DNA from: Pseudomonas sp. ML96
Lineage (GTDB): Bacteria; Pseudomonadota; Gammaproteobacteria; Pseudomonadales; Pseudomonadaceae
DNA: 64,000 nt
NCBI RefSeq assembly: GCF_000761545.1
Contig: NZ_JPMY01000002.1
Location: 186,001 to 250,000 of the forward strand
Reading direction: 5' to 3'
The translations under genes and the position numbers were made by a program. The notes under the pieces are model-generated. The model had not been told where the DNA came from, did not search any database, and saw only the letters and a program-made list of their open reading frames with translations. Positions 53,784-62,903 of this stretch are shown piece after piece; position 1 is the stretch's first letter, and every line of letters begins with the position of its first letter.

Positions 53784-54818
53784 ATGCTGCCTGCCCCCTG
53801 TCCCATCGACGAGCCCCAGCGCCAGCGGGCGCTGGACAGCCTCGAGCTGCTCGACACCCCCGCCGAGCTGTACCTCGACACCCTGGTGCGCCTGACCCGC
53901 GAACTGTTCGAGGTGGAGACGGTGCTGATCAGCCTGGTGGATCGCGACCGCCAGTGGTTCAAGGCACGCATCGGCCTCGACGTGGCCGAGACGCCGCGCG
54001 ATATTTCCTTCTGCGGCCATGCCGTCGCCGCGCGCAGCCCGCTGATCGTGGAAGACGCGCAGCAGGACCCGCGCTTCTCCGACAACCCGGTGGTCACCGG
54101 GCCGCCCTTCATCCGCTTCTATGCTGGGCAACCGCTGTTCCACAGCGACCAGCCGATCGGCACCCTGTGCCTGCTGCACCCCGAACCACGCGGTCTGAGC
54201 CAGCAGGAGCGCCTGCGCCTGCGCGACCTCGGCACGCTGGTCGAGGGCTACCTGCAGCTGCGCAGCATGAGCCGCGAGACCCACAAACTGCGCGAAGCGG
54301 TGGACCGCGAGCAACGCAAGGCGCTGATCGACCCGCTGACCCAGCTGTGGAACCGCTCTGCACTGCTGCAGTTCTTCGCCCGCGAACAGAACGGCGCGCG
54401 CGATGCCGGCCTCAAGCTGGGGGTGATCTACGCCGAGCTCGATCATTTCGACACGGTCAAGAATCGCAGCAGCACCGCTGGCGCCGACCAGGCCCTGTGG
54501 GAATGCTCGCGGCGCCTGAGCGCGACACTGCGGCCGGATGACCTGCTGGTGCGCCTGGGCGGAGAAGAGTTCGTCACTGTGCTGGCGGTGCACGATGCCG
54601 GCGAGCTCGGCCAGGTCACCGAACGCATGCGCAAGACCATTGCCGACACCCCGGTGACCGCCGCCGGCCAACCGCTGGACCTGAGCCTCAGCCTCGGCAG
54701 CGCCCTGCTGCTACCTGGCGAAACCCAAGCCCAGGTGCTGGAACGCGCCTCGCGTGCGCTGTACCGCGCCAAGCAGCTGGGGCACAACCACGCGGTGCAC
54801 ACCGACGACGCCTTCTAG
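53784..54818 (+). CDS. GAF-GGDEF protein with an altered cyclase site
   Basis: Start at ATG 53784, seven bases after GAGGGAG (344 residues); ATG 53778 overlaps that ribosome site. A GAF domain (about 22-160) has RDISFCGHAVAARSPLIVEDAQQDPRFSDNP, the pattern of redox/light-sensing GAFs in diguanylate cyclases. The GGDEF domain (180-340) keeps GGEEF (259-263) and an I-site (Arg 250 to Asp 253). But the metal/substrate segment expected as DLDHFKxINDxxGHxxGD reads ELDHFDTVKNRSSTAGAD, losing the conserved guanine-binding Asn and the first metal Asp. Cyclase activity is doubtful. Probably co-transcribed with the MATE gene. Confidence 0.9.
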   Translation: MLPAPCPIDEPQRQRALDSLELLDTPAELYLDTLVRLTRELFEVETVLISLVDRDRQWFKARIGLDVAETPRDISFCGHAVAARSPLIVEDAQQDPRFSDNPVVTGPPFIRFYAGQPLFHSDQPIGTLCLLHPEPRGLSQQERLRLRDLGTLVEGYLQLRSMSRETHKLREAVDREQRKALIDPLTQLWNRSALLQFFAREQNGARDAGLKLGVIYAELDHFDTVKNRSSTAGADQALWECSRRLSATLRPDDLLVRLGGEEFVTVLAVHDAGELGQVTERMRKTIADTPVTAAGQPLDLSLSLGSALLLPGETQAQVLERASRALYRAKQLGHNHAVHTDDAF

Positions 54819-54844
54819 ACCATCGTCGGCGCGCCGCTAGCGGC

Positions 54845-56773
54845 TTACAGGCGGAAACGCCCCATCTGCCGGCTGAGGTCCTCGGCCAGGCGGTGCAGAG
54901 TGCGGCAATCCTCGTTGCAGCTCTGCACCTCACTGGCGGTCTGCAGCGCCAGGTCGGCGATGCCCTGCACGTTGCGGTTGATCTCCTCGGTCACCGAGCT
55001 CTGCTCCTCGGTGGCGGCGGCGACCTGATGGTTCATGTCGCTGAGGCGCTCGACCTGCTCGGCGATCTCCTCCAGCGCCCGCCCGGTGCTCTCGCTGGCC
55101 TGCACGCCGATGCCGGTGGCCTGCTGGCCTGCTTGCATCGAGCTGACCGCGGTGTCGGCGCCCTGCTTGAGGCGCAGGATCATCTGCTGGATTTCCGCCG
55201 TCGAATTCTGCGTGCGGCTGGCCAGGGTGCGCACCTCGTCGGCGACCACGGCGAAACCACGGCCCATCTCGCCAGCCCGCGCCGCCTCGATCGCGGCGTT
55301 GAGCGCGAGCAGGTTGGTCTGCTCGGCGATACCACGGATCACCGCCAGCACCTGATCGATGGAGGCCACCTCGGCGGCCAGTTCGCCGACCGCGCCGGCG
55401 GCCTCGCCAATCTCGCCGGACATGCTCTGGATATGCGCGATGGAGCCGCTGACCTCGCGCCGCGCGGCGGTCGCCTGGCTGCGTGCATTCTGCGAAACCT
55501 CGGCCGCCGAGCCGGCGTTACGCGCGATCTCCTGCACGGTCAGGCCCATCTCGTGCACCGCCGTAGCGACCATGTTGGTCATCTCCTGCTGGCGGTCGGA
55601 GCGCTGCGCAGTGTTGTCCACCACCTTGGCCACCTGCCCCACCGAGCCGCGCAGGCGTTCGCTGGTTTCCAGCACCTCGCCGATCAGCTGGCGCTGCCCC
55701 TCGAGGAAGCGGTTGAAGCCGCGCGCCAGGTCGCCCAGCTCGTCGCGGCGCGACTCATCCAGGCGCCGGGTCAGATCGCCGCCACCGCCACCGATCTCCA
55801 CCAGCGCCTCGGTTACGCGCTGGATCGGCCGCACCAGGCCACGCGCCAGCAGGACCACCAGGCCCAGGCTCAGCACCACTACCAGCAGGCCGGTCAGGGC
55901 GCTGGTGAGCAGGGCACGCCGCGCCTCGCCATAGACCTGCTCCTCGGGAATCTCGGCCACCAGCTGCCAGTCGACCGACTGCAGCGGCAGGGCCATGGCG
56001 AAGAACTGCTCGCCCTCACGCTCGAACGACACCACCTTGCCGGACTGCGCCGTCAGCTGGCCCGCTGCGTCGTTACCGAGCAGCTGCGTCAGGCTGGCCT
56101 GATCGCTGAGCGCCGCGTCGGGGTGAATCTTGACCTTGCCAGCGGCATCCACCAGGTAGATGCGCCCAGCCTCGCCGAGGCGGAAGCCGCGCACCAGGTC
56201 GGACATGGCGCTCAGCCCCAGGCCCAGGCCGCCGACACCGAGCGTCTTGCCGTTGGCAGCGATGCGCTGGTTAATGAACAGGGTGGGCACCTTGGTGGTG
56301 GTATCGATGTCGATATCCAGCGCGCGCTGCTTGCCGCCATCGATGAAGCTGTAGAACCAGGCGTTCTCAGGCGAACGCGTCAGCGTGCGGTCGAGGCCCT
56401 GGTCGGTCAGGTAGTGGCCGGTTTCCAGGGCGACGAGGAAGGTGGTCAGCGTCTTGCCGGCGATCTTCTCCTGCTGCAGGTAGCGCTGCATGGCGTCGAG
56501 CTGGGCCGGGTCTTCGCCGCCGGCCATCCAGTCCGCCACCAGGCTGTTGCCGGCGATGGCGCGGGCCTGCTCCAGCGGCGTGGCGAGCACGCGTTCCAGA
56601 TCGTTACGTACCGCCTCCACCCGCGCCGGCAACTCGCCGTTGACCAGGTAACGCTCGACCTGGCGGTTGGCCACGCCGGAGTAGATGAAAATCACCACCA
56701 GCACGCTGACCAGCAGCGCCGCCCCCATGCTCAGAATCAACTGCCGGCCGATACTGCGTTGCCAGAACTGCAT
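54845..56773 (-). CDS. Methyl-accepting chemotaxis protein with dCache-type sensor
   Basis: The 642-residue receptor has an N-terminal helix (about 12-33), a large periplasmic double-Cache sensor (35-285), a second helix (about 290-312), a HAMP (312-365) and a long signalling coiled coil with the conserved hairpin tip ([40 protein letters not shown]). It should signal through CheW/CheA to flagellar motors. No che or ligand genes adjoin it. The ligand is not predictable with confidence. There is no C-terminal CheR-binding pentapeptide. Confidence 0.94.
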   Translation of the reverse strand: MQFWQRSIGRQLILSMGAALLVSVLVVIFIYSGVANRQVERYLVNGELPARVEAVRNDLERVLATPLEQARAIAGNSLVADWMAGGEDPAQLDAMQRYLQQEKIAGKTLTTFLVALETGHYLTDQGLDRTLTRSPENAWFYSFIDGGKQRALDIDIDTTTKVPTLFINQRIAANGKTLGVGGLGLGLSAMSDLVRGFRLGEAGRIYLVDAAGKVKIHPDAALSDQASLTQLLGNDAAGQLTAQSGKVVSFEREGEQFFAMALPLQSVDWQLVAEIPEEQVYGEARRALLTSALTGLLVVVLSLGLVVLLARGLVRPIQRVTEALVEIGGGGGDLTRRLDESRRDELGDLARGFNRFLEGQRQLIGEVLETSERLRGSVGQVAKVVDNTAQRSDRQQEMTNMVATAVHEMGLTVQEIARNAGSAAEVSQNARSQATAARREVSGSIAHIQSMSGEIGEAAGAVGELAAEVASIDQVLAVIRGIAEQTNLLALNAAIEAARAGEMGRGFAVVADEVRTLASRTQNSTAEIQQMILRLKQGADTAVSSMQAGQQATGIGVQASESTGRALEEIAEQVERLSDMNHQVAAATEEQSSVTEEINRNVQGIADLALQTASEVQSCNEDCRTLHRLAEDLSRQMGRFRL

Positions 56774-57265
56774 GCTTCACCCTCACGATTCGCGACGTGG
56801 ACGCCGCTTGTTGGATACGGCCCGGAATGCGACCGGAGCGATATTGAGCAAGGATCACGCCACCACGAAAGAGCCCCGCCCTAGAGGCACCGCGGCAAAT
56901 CCAAGCGGAGATTGCGACCAAAACAGAAACAAATAAGTCACAAAATCACACACCACTGCACACAACTGGCGCACTGCCGGGCAGGCGCCTTCTCCTGTTC
57001 ATCGGCCTGCGCCCGCCAGTAATGAAGCCCGCGCGATGCAAAGCGATGGACGGTCATGCCTACACACGAGCGCCGCGGGCACACGTCTGCGCAATTCGCC
57101 ACGCACATCGCAGGCTGGTCCGGCAAAACGGCTTGCGCGACTAGCAAGCGCTCCAGGCTGGGCTACAGTGCCTGGCAGCTGCGGCGCGCCAGGACGGGAT
57201 CAGCGACCGCAGCCACACCCTACAAGCAGGCAGCCGACCTGCATCGCCCGATCGAGGAAACCACC
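56774..57265. other. 492-base intergenic region between the chemoreceptor and DUF2214 genes
   Basis: I see no supported gene. An AT-rich stretch at about 56919-56955 probably holds the chemoreceptor promoter. Two small inverted repeats lie nearer the DUF2214 gene: GCTTGC-N7-GCAAGC near 57130-57150 and CCAGGC-N11-GCCTGG near 57153-57176. An open frame from ATG 57056 runs into DUF2214 but lacks a ribosome site. Confidence 0.65.
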
Positions 57266-57724
57266 ATGGCCGACGCCATTGCCGCCAGCCTGCACTACCT
57301 GTCGATCTTCGTACTGTTCGCCCTGCTCACCTGCGAGCACATGCTGTTCCGCAGCGACATCGACCATGCCACGGCGCGGCGCCTGCTGCGCATCGACATG
57401 GCCTACGGCATGGCCGCCGGCCTGGTACTGGTCACCGGCGCGGTGCGGGTGGTCTGGTACGGCAAGGGCCTGGATTACTACCTGCATAACTGGATTTTCC
57501 ACGCCAAGGTCAGCCTGTTCATCCTGGTCGGTCTGCTGTCGATCCTGCCGACCCTGACCTTCTTCAACTGGCGCAACGAACTGCTGGCCGGCAAGGCGCC
57601 GAGCATCTCCCCGGCCCAGGCGCGCCGCACTATCATGGTCATCCGCCTGGAGCTGCTGATCCTGGTCTGCCTGCCCTTCCTCGCCAGCCTGATGGCGCGT
57701 GGTACGGGCTTCTTCCTCAGCTAG
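57266..57724 (+). CDS. DUF2214 family membrane protein
   Basis: Start at ATG 57266 (152 residues), after GAGGAAA, since the hydrophobic protein begins there. Four helices are predicted: ASLHYLSIFVLFALLTCEHMLF, AYGMAAGLVLVTGAVRVVWYG, NWIFHAKVSLFILVGLLSILPTLTFFNW, and VIRLELLILVCLPFLASLMARG. The pattern matches DUF2214. Conserved His residues in helices 1 and 3 hint at haem or redox binding, as in related families; not shown. Stands alone. Confidence 0.9.
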   Translation: MADAIAASLHYLSIFVLFALLTCEHMLFRSDIDHATARRLLRIDMAYGMAAGLVLVTGAVRVVWYGKGLDYYLHNWIFHAKVSLFILVGLLSILPTLTFFNWRNELLAGKAPSISPAQARRTIMVIRLELLILVCLPFLASLMARGTGFFLS

Positions 57725-57880
57725 ACAGAGCCTGCCTCGCCCACAAATAATGGCACCTAGCCATACATTGGCGACTCCTGACCTCCATGAACCCCGCTGG
57801 CCTCCTTGCAGCGGCTCTGCGAGCCGGTAGAGCTACAAGCAAGCAATCATCTTTCTATTACTTAGACCCCGGGATATCGC

Positions 57881-58342
57881 ATGAAAAAAGTACAGTTACT
57901 CAGCCTGATTGCCGCACTCGCAGTAGCTGCTCCGGCCTTCGCCCAAGGCCCAGGGGAAGGCAGCATGTCCAAGTCGGGAGTAGAGATTGGCGACTGCGTC
58001 GCCAATAACGTCGATGTGAAATGGCAGCTGGACAGCCTGATGGGCGAGCCGACCGTCAACGGCAGCTTCCGCTGGGATGGCGCCGAGTGCGAGCTACCGA
58101 GCAGCACCGTCGTCTGGCTGAAGCTCGGAGAGATCAACGGCACGGGCTCCGGCTGGGTCAACATCGCCCCGGTAACACCCGAAGCCAATGGCGACTATGG
58201 CTACAACACGACCGGCTCTCCCGACTGGGCTGAAGTGGTCTGCGGCTTCAACGGTGCCCAGGCGACCGAGTGCGTGTCGCGTGATGAGGCCATCAACCTG
58301 TGGAAAACCGGCGCCGTGACCGACTTCGTGGTGGCCTGGTAA
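57881..58342 (+). CDS. Secreted small Cys-containing protein of unknown function
   Basis: The 153-residue product has a signal peptide (MKKVQLLSLIAALAVAAPAFA, cleaved near residue 21) and a beta-rich mature part with four Cys (GDCVANN, AECELP, VVCGFN, TECVSR), suggesting two disulfides. Other marks are NGSFRWDG, KLGEINGTGSGWVNIAPV and NLWKTGAVTDFVVAW. I do not recognise a family. The coding sequence is slightly lower in GC than its surroundings. It ends before a strong terminator; 156 bases separate it from DUF2214. Confidence 0.8.
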   Translation: MKKVQLLSLIAALAVAAPAFAQGPGEGSMSKSGVEIGDCVANNVDVKWQLDSLMGEPTVNGSFRWDGAECELPSSTVVWLKLGEINGTGSGWVNIAPVTPEANGDYGYNTTGSPDWAEVVCGFNGAQATECVSRDEAINLWKTGAVTDFVVAW

Positions 58343-58371
58343 ATCGCTTCAGGTTGCAGCAGCTCTAAATG

Positions 58372-58400
58372 AAAAAGCCCGGCACTGGCCGGGCTTTTTT
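58372..58400. terminator. Bidirectional terminator between the secreted protein gene and speA
   Basis: Stem GCCCGGC (58377-58383), loop ACTG, stem GCCGGGC (58388-58394), flanked by A5 and T6; serves both convergent genes. Confidence 0.93.
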
Positions 58401-58413
58401 ATGCGCTGACCAA

Positions 58414-60327
58414 TCAGGTCGCGAGGTAGGACGAGCGGGTCAGGCCCAGACGCAGTGCGTCGAGGTACTGCGCGCGCTCGTTGGCGGTGAGCTTGGCGCC
58501 GGCCACCTTGTCGCGGTAGTAGGTCATCAGCTCCTCGGGCGACAGGTGCACGTAGCGCAGCATGTCCTCGATGGTGTCGTGGGTCTCGATGCCGGTGTGG
58601 GCCACGCTGCCGTCCGGGCGCTGGTAGATGTTCACCGAGTCGGTGTCGCCGAACAGGTTGTGCATGTCACCGAGGATCTCTTGATAGGCGCCGACCAGGA
58701 ACACGCCGAGCACGTAGTCCTCACCCTCGCGCACTTCGTGCACCGGCAAGCTGGTCTCGATCGACTGCTCGTCGACGTACTGGCGGATCTTGCCGTCGGA
58801 GTCGCAGGTCAGGTCCTGCAGCACGGCGCGGCGCAGCGGCTCTTCTTCCAGGCGGGTCAGCGGCAGGATCGGCAGGATCTGGCCGATGGCCCAGGTGTCC
58901 GGCAGGCTCTGGAACACCGAGAAGTTGCAGATGTACTTGTCCGCCAGCTTGTCGTTGAGCTCGTCGAGCACCGCGCGGTGCGAGCGCTGACGGGCCTTGA
59001 GCTGGTTGTGCAGGCGGCGGCAGATGGCGAAGTAGCACTGCTCGGCCAGGGCCTTCTCGGTCAGGTTGAGCTTGCCGGCGGAGTACTGCGCGGCCACTTC
59101 CTCGATGTAGTGGGTGGCGCGCCAGTAGGTCTCGGCGACCATTTCCGGGTCGCTGTCGGCCAGCAGTTCGATGAGGTTCTGCAGCACTTCCGGCTGCTCG
59201 ACGGCCGCATCGATCTCCGGCACGTCGTCGTTGTGACGCTCGACGTCAGTCACCTGCACCACCAGCACGGCGTGGTGCGCGGTCATGGCCCGGCCGCTCT
59301 CGGAGAAGATATGCGGGTGCGGGATGTCCTGGCGGTCGCAGAACTCCTTGAGCATGTCGACCACGGTGGAGGCATAGTCCTCCATGTCGTAGTTGATCGA
59401 GCTGGCGTTGCGCGAGTGGGTGCCGTCGTAGTCCACGCCGAGGCCGCCGCCGACGTCGATATGATCAACCGGCAGGCCCAGGCCGCGCAGCTCGCCGTAG
59501 TAGCGGATGGCCTCGCGGAAGCCCTTGCGGTAGTCGGCGATGTTGGCGATCTGCGAGCCCATGTGGAAGTGCAGCAGGCGGATGCCCTGCTCCAGCTTGG
59601 CCGCCTTGAAGCGCTCGACCACCGAGAGGATCTGCGCGGCGGACAGGCCGAACTTGGATTTCTCGCCGCCGGTATCGGCCCACTTGGAAGACGCCAGCGA
59701 GGACAGGCGCACGCGCAGGCCCACCTGCGGAGTGACCTTGAGCTTGGCCGCCTCCTCGATGACGAACTGCACCTCGGATTCCTTCTCGATCACGATGAAC
59801 ACGTTGTGACCGAGCTTCTGCCCCATCAGCGCCAGGCGGATGAACTCGCGGTCCTTGTAGCCGTTGCAGACGATGGTGCCGCCCTTCGGCGCCAGCGCCA
59901 GCACGGCCATCAGCTCGGGCTTGGAGCCGGCCTCCAGGCCGATGGAGACGTCCTGGGTGGCGATGATGTTCTCCACCACCGCTTCCTGCTGGTTGACCTT
60001 GATCGGGTACAGGGCGGTGTAGCGGCTGCCGTATTCGAGGCGCTCGATGGCGGCGTCGAAGGCGCCGGTCAGCTGGCGTACGCGGTACTGCAGGATGTCC
60101 GGGAAGCGTACCAGCAGCGGCAGCGACAGGCCGCTGCCACGCAGGCCGTCGAGCTGGGCGTAGAGGTCGATGGGCGCGCTGTCCGGGCCGTTCGGGCGGA
60201 CTTCCACCCGGCCGGCGTCATTGATCGAGAAGAAGCCGGCGCCCCAGTGGCGAATGCCATATACGCTGCGGCTGTCCGCGACTGTCCATTGGCTGCCATC
60301 GTCTTTGCGGGTGCGTCGTGCGGCCAT
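58414..60327 (-). CDS. speA: Biosynthetic arginine decarboxylase SpeA
   Basis: The 637-residue PLP enzyme has the fold-III decarboxylase core: [15 protein letters not shown] with the PLP lysine, [65 protein letters not shown], and the C-terminal [23 protein letters not shown] with the later [25 protein letters not shown]. It makes agmatine from arginine, the first step toward putrescine. A AGGAG ribosome site precedes the start. Two hairpins lie in the leader, one of them the terminator of the upstream SUI1-like gene. Confidence 0.96.
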   Translation of the reverse strand: MAARRTRKDDGSQWTVADSRSVYGIRHWGAGFFSINDAGRVEVRPNGPDSAPIDLYAQLDGLRGSGLSLPLLVRFPDILQYRVRQLTGAFDAAIERLEYGSRYTALYPIKVNQQEAVVENIIATQDVSIGLEAGSKPELMAVLALAPKGGTIVCNGYKDREFIRLALMGQKLGHNVFIVIEKESEVQFVIEEAAKLKVTPQVGLRVRLSSLASSKWADTGGEKSKFGLSAAQILSVVERFKAAKLEQGIRLLHFHMGSQIANIADYRKGFREAIRYYGELRGLGLPVDHIDVGGGLGVDYDGTHSRNASSINYDMEDYASTVVDMLKEFCDRQDIPHPHIFSESGRAMTAHHAVLVVQVTDVERHNDDVPEIDAAVEQPEVLQNLIELLADSDPEMVAETYWRATHYIEEVAAQYSAGKLNLTEKALAEQCYFAICRRLHNQLKARQRSHRAVLDELNDKLADKYICNFSVFQSLPDTWAIGQILPILPLTRLEEEPLRRAVLQDLTCDSDGKIRQYVDEQSIETSLPVHEVREGEDYVLGVFLVGAYQEILGDMHNLFGDTDSVNIYQRPDGSVAHTGIETHDTIEDMLRYVHLSPEELMTYYRDKVAGAKLTANERAQYLDALRLGLTRSSYLAT

Positions 60328-60344
60328 CGAGATCTCCTGTAGGC

Positions 60345-60374
60345 AAGAAAAAGGGCTGCCGCCCGGCAGCTCTT
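60345..60374 (-). terminator. Terminator of the SUI1-like gene, in front of speA
   Basis: Stem GGGCTGCC (60353-60360), loop GCCC, stem GGCAGCTC (60365-60372) with one G-U pair; on the minus strand it is followed by TTTTTCTT. A second hairpin, TGCAGGAG/CTCCTGCA (60396-60423), lies just upstream. Confidence 0.78.
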
Positions 60375-60445
60375 GTACGGTACGAATATGAAGGTTGCAG
60401 GAGAGTGGACTCCCCCTCCTGCATGGAAGTTTAGGAAGTGCCGCG

Positions 60446-60817
60446 TCAGCCGCCGGACTTCTTGGCCTTGAAGCCGCGCTTGCTCAACTCTTCGAGGAGC
60501 AACTCGACCATGTCGCCCTGGATCTCGATGACCCCGTCCTTGAGCCCACCGCCGCAGCCGCAGCGCTTCTTCAGCGCGCTGGCCAGCTCTTTCAGCTCGG
60601 CCTCGGCCAGGGGCACACCGGTGACGGTGGTGACGGTCTTGCCGCCACGGCCCTTGGTCTCGCGGCGCACGCGGGCGATGCCATCGCCTTCAGGAATCTG
60701 GCTCTGCTTGCAGATGCAGGCGGCCACGGGCTGGCCACAGTCGGGACAGTGCCGACCGGCATCGGTGGAATAGACGAGACCGCTCAAGGCGGAGAACGAC
60801 GAAGCTTTCTTGACCAC
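60446..60817 (-). CDS. SUI1/YciH-type translation factor-like protein
   Basis: The start is taken as GTG 60817 (read [30 protein letters not shown], 123 residues), after AGGAAA; longer frames upstream have no family match. An N-terminal zinc-ribbon-like pair ([13 protein letters not shown]) is followed by the SUI1 core: [68 protein letters not shown]. Bacterial YciH may weaken non-canonical initiation complexes. I recall an equivalent gene (PA4840) upstream of speA in P. aeruginosa. Confidence 0.9.
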   Translation of the reverse strand: MVKKASSFSALSGLVYSTDAGRHCPDCGQPVAACICKQSQIPEGDGIARVRRETKGRGGKTVTTVTGVPLAEAELKELASALKKRCGCGGGLKDGVIEIQGDMVELLLEELSKRGFKAKKSGG

Positions 60818-61069
60818 CGGCTTTTCCTCATAGGGGTCAGGATAGCGACTGGCCGGCGGGGTGCCGACCGCGAAGCCCCACTCAGGCAGGGGCAGCGCAG
60901 CCAGGCATGCCGCCTGGCTTTGAAGGTGGCGCAGTGTAAGGGCAAAAGGCCGGGTTGCTAAGTGCGAAATTGCGCCATTGATCGACGGATTGGCGACCTC
61001 GTTTGGCATCATGCACAGCGCGACCGGAAATACTGCACAAAACCACGCCCGGCGCGGCCTGGGCGCTCG

Positions 61070-61603
61070 CTAGCGTTGTGCCAGATACAGGCGCAAGGCC
61101 TGTAGCGAGTCCGGGCAGAAGTCCTGCTCGGCAGCGGCGGCCAACGCCTGCTCGGCTGTCATGAAACGCGCCTCCATGACCTCCTCCGGCTGCAACAGCA
61201 GCGGTGCATCGGAGACGGCGGAAAACACCGCGCCCCACAGGCGATTGCCAGGCTGGTCGAAGTAGAAGCGGCCATGCTCGCGCAACGCCACACCGGCGAT
61301 GCCCAGCTCTTCCTGCAGCTCGCGCGCGGCGGACTCGGAGTAGCTCTCGCCCTCGCCAACCATGCCGCCGGCCGCCACGTCCCAGTAGCCAGGGTAGATG
61401 GCCTTGCTCAGAGTGCGGCGATGTACGCACAGCTCGCCACGCGAGTTGAACAGCAGGATGAAGGTGCCGCGGCCGATCAGGCCGCGCTCGCGCAACTCGG
61501 CCCGCACCAGGCCGCCGAGCAGTTGGTCCTGCTCGTCGACCCAGGCCACGCGCTCGGCGTCGGAGGCGGCGCGATGCACCGCCTCGCGCTCGGAGATGGC
61601 CAT
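61070..61603 (-). CDS. NUDIX hydrolase
   Basis: The ATG (61603-61601) overlaps the stop of the DUF2333 gene (TGATG), giving 177 residues. The NUDIX box is GGMVGEGESYSESAARELQEELGI (about residues 78-101), preceded by VHRRTLSKAIYPGYWDVA, the pattern of IPP-isomerase-like NUDIX enzymes of the YfcD type. Substrate unknown. The overlap with DUF2333 implies a coupled operon, as in PA4841-PA4842 of P. aeruginosa. Confidence 0.93.
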   Translation of the reverse strand: MAISEREAVHRAASDAERVAWVDEQDQLLGGLVRAELRERGLIGRGTFILLFNSRGELCVHRRTLSKAIYPGYWDVAAGGMVGEGESYSESAARELQEELGIAGVALREHGRFYFDQPGNRLWGAVFSAVSDAPLLLQPEEVMEARFMTAEQALAAAAEQDFCPDSLQALRLYLAQR

Positions 61604-62673
61604 CAGCCCTGGCTCAGCAGAGTACGCAGGTCGATGATCGCGGCGTTGGCGCGGGAGATGTAGTTGGCCATCACCAGCGAGTGATTGGCCAACACGCCGT
61701 AGCCACTGCCGTTGAGCACCATCGGGCTCCACAGAGTTTCCTGGGCCGCTTCCAGCTCACGGATGATCTGGCGCACGCTGACGGTGGCATTCTTCTTCGC
61801 CAGCACATCGGCGAAGTCCACCTCGATGGCGCGCAGGATGTGCGACAGCGCCCAAGCCTGGCCACGGGCCTCGTAGAACACGTTGTCGATCTGCAGCCAG
61901 GGGGTCTTCACCTCCTCCTCACGCACCGGCACGATCTGGCCTTCCGGCACCGGCTGGTTGGGCTCGGCATCGGTGTTCAGGCGTACCCGGCCGACGCTGG
62001 CGGACAGGCGCTGGGACAGCGAACCCAGGCGCGTGGCGACGTCGCCCAGCCAGTTGTTGAGGTTGTCGGCCCGCGCATAGAACTGGGTGCGCTGCTGGCT
62101 GGGGTTACTCAGGTTGGCCAGGTAGCGATCCAGCGACTTGATGCCTTCGGCATACTCCGACTCGGACGCCGGCAGAGCCCAGCTCTTGTTGTCGAAGTTG
62201 AAACGCGGCTCGGCCTTGGCCAGGTCCGGGTCCTCGGTGGACTGCGACTGCGAGCGGGCGAAGTCCTTGCGCAGCGCACGCGACAGGTCGCGCACCTGCA
62301 CCAGCACGCCGTATTCCCAGCTCGGCATGTTGTCCAGCCACAGGCCGGGCGGGGCGACGTCGTTCGACAGGTAGCCACCGGGCTTGTTCAGCAGGGTCTC
62401 GGACACCTGCTTGAGGGTCTCCACCGTGGTGTAGCCGCTGACCAGCTTGCGCTGCGCCTGCTCGGCCGCGGCCTGGGCACGCTGTTGCACGGGGAACAGC
62501 TCCGGTTCCTGGCTCCAGTACCAGCCCACCAGCATGGCGCCCAGCAGATACAGACCCAGCAGGGTGCCCAGGGTCTTGCCGACCCAGCCGCCACCGAAGT
62601 AGCTGCGCACGCCATCCATCGAGTCCTCGGCATTGCCGCGCAGGTCGCCCGCGCGATTCTTCCAGTCCAACAT
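61603..62673 (-). CDS. DUF2333 family membrane-anchored protein
   Basis: I chose ATG 62673, nine bases after AAGGA (356 residues); ATG 62679 is too close to that site. A single helix (TLLGLYLLGAMLVGWYWS, about residues 37-54) anchors a periplasmic, mainly helical domain: LNKPGGYLSNDVAPPGLWLDNMPSWEYGVLVQVRDLSRALRKDFARSQS, and VNQP-type ends such as FYEARGQAWALSHILRAIEVDFADVLAKKNATVSVRQIIREL. It fits DUF2333, found in many gammaproteobacteria; function unknown. First gene of the operon with the NUDIX gene. Confidence 0.92.
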   Translation of the reverse strand: MLDWKNRAGDLRGNAEDSMDGVRSYFGGGWVGKTLGTLLGLYLLGAMLVGWYWSQEPELFPVQQRAQAAAEQAQRKLVSGYTTVETLKQVSETLLNKPGGYLSNDVAPPGLWLDNMPSWEYGVLVQVRDLSRALRKDFARSQSQSTEDPDLAKAEPRFNFDNKSWALPASESEYAEGIKSLDRYLANLSNPSQQRTQFYARADNLNNWLGDVATRLGSLSQRLSASVGRVRLNTDAEPNQPVPEGQIVPVREEEVKTPWLQIDNVFYEARGQAWALSHILRAIEVDFADVLAKKNATVSVRQIIRELEAAQETLWSPMVLNGSGYGVLANHSLVMANYISRANAAIIDLRTLLSQG

Positions 62674-62903
62674 GATCATGGTCCTTGCTTGCGTGTTCGC
62701 TTGATCCGACCTCATCCGCGGCGGATCGTTGACCTGCACTATAAGTGAAGCGCAGAAGCGAGGCAGTCACAGAATGGCTCGCATGATGCCGATTCGGCCA
62801 AAAGCTGGAAAATTGGCGTCAAATGACCGATGGTTGTATTCAGGGTTATTACCAGTGGTAGCATCAAGCCATCATTCAGCCCGCAAGGCTGCATAACGAT
62901 CCG

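Noticed and set aside
54893..56884. Long open frame opposite the chemoreceptor
   Set aside because: The chemoreceptor signalling tip is intact on the minus strand; the antisense frame is low-complexity.
57056..57265. N-terminal extension of DUF2214
   Set aside because: No ribosome site and no membrane segment; the domain begins at ATG 57266 after GAGGAAA.
58369..60342. 657-codon open frame opposite speA
   Set aside because: SpeA motifs are unmistakable; the other strand is a shadow.
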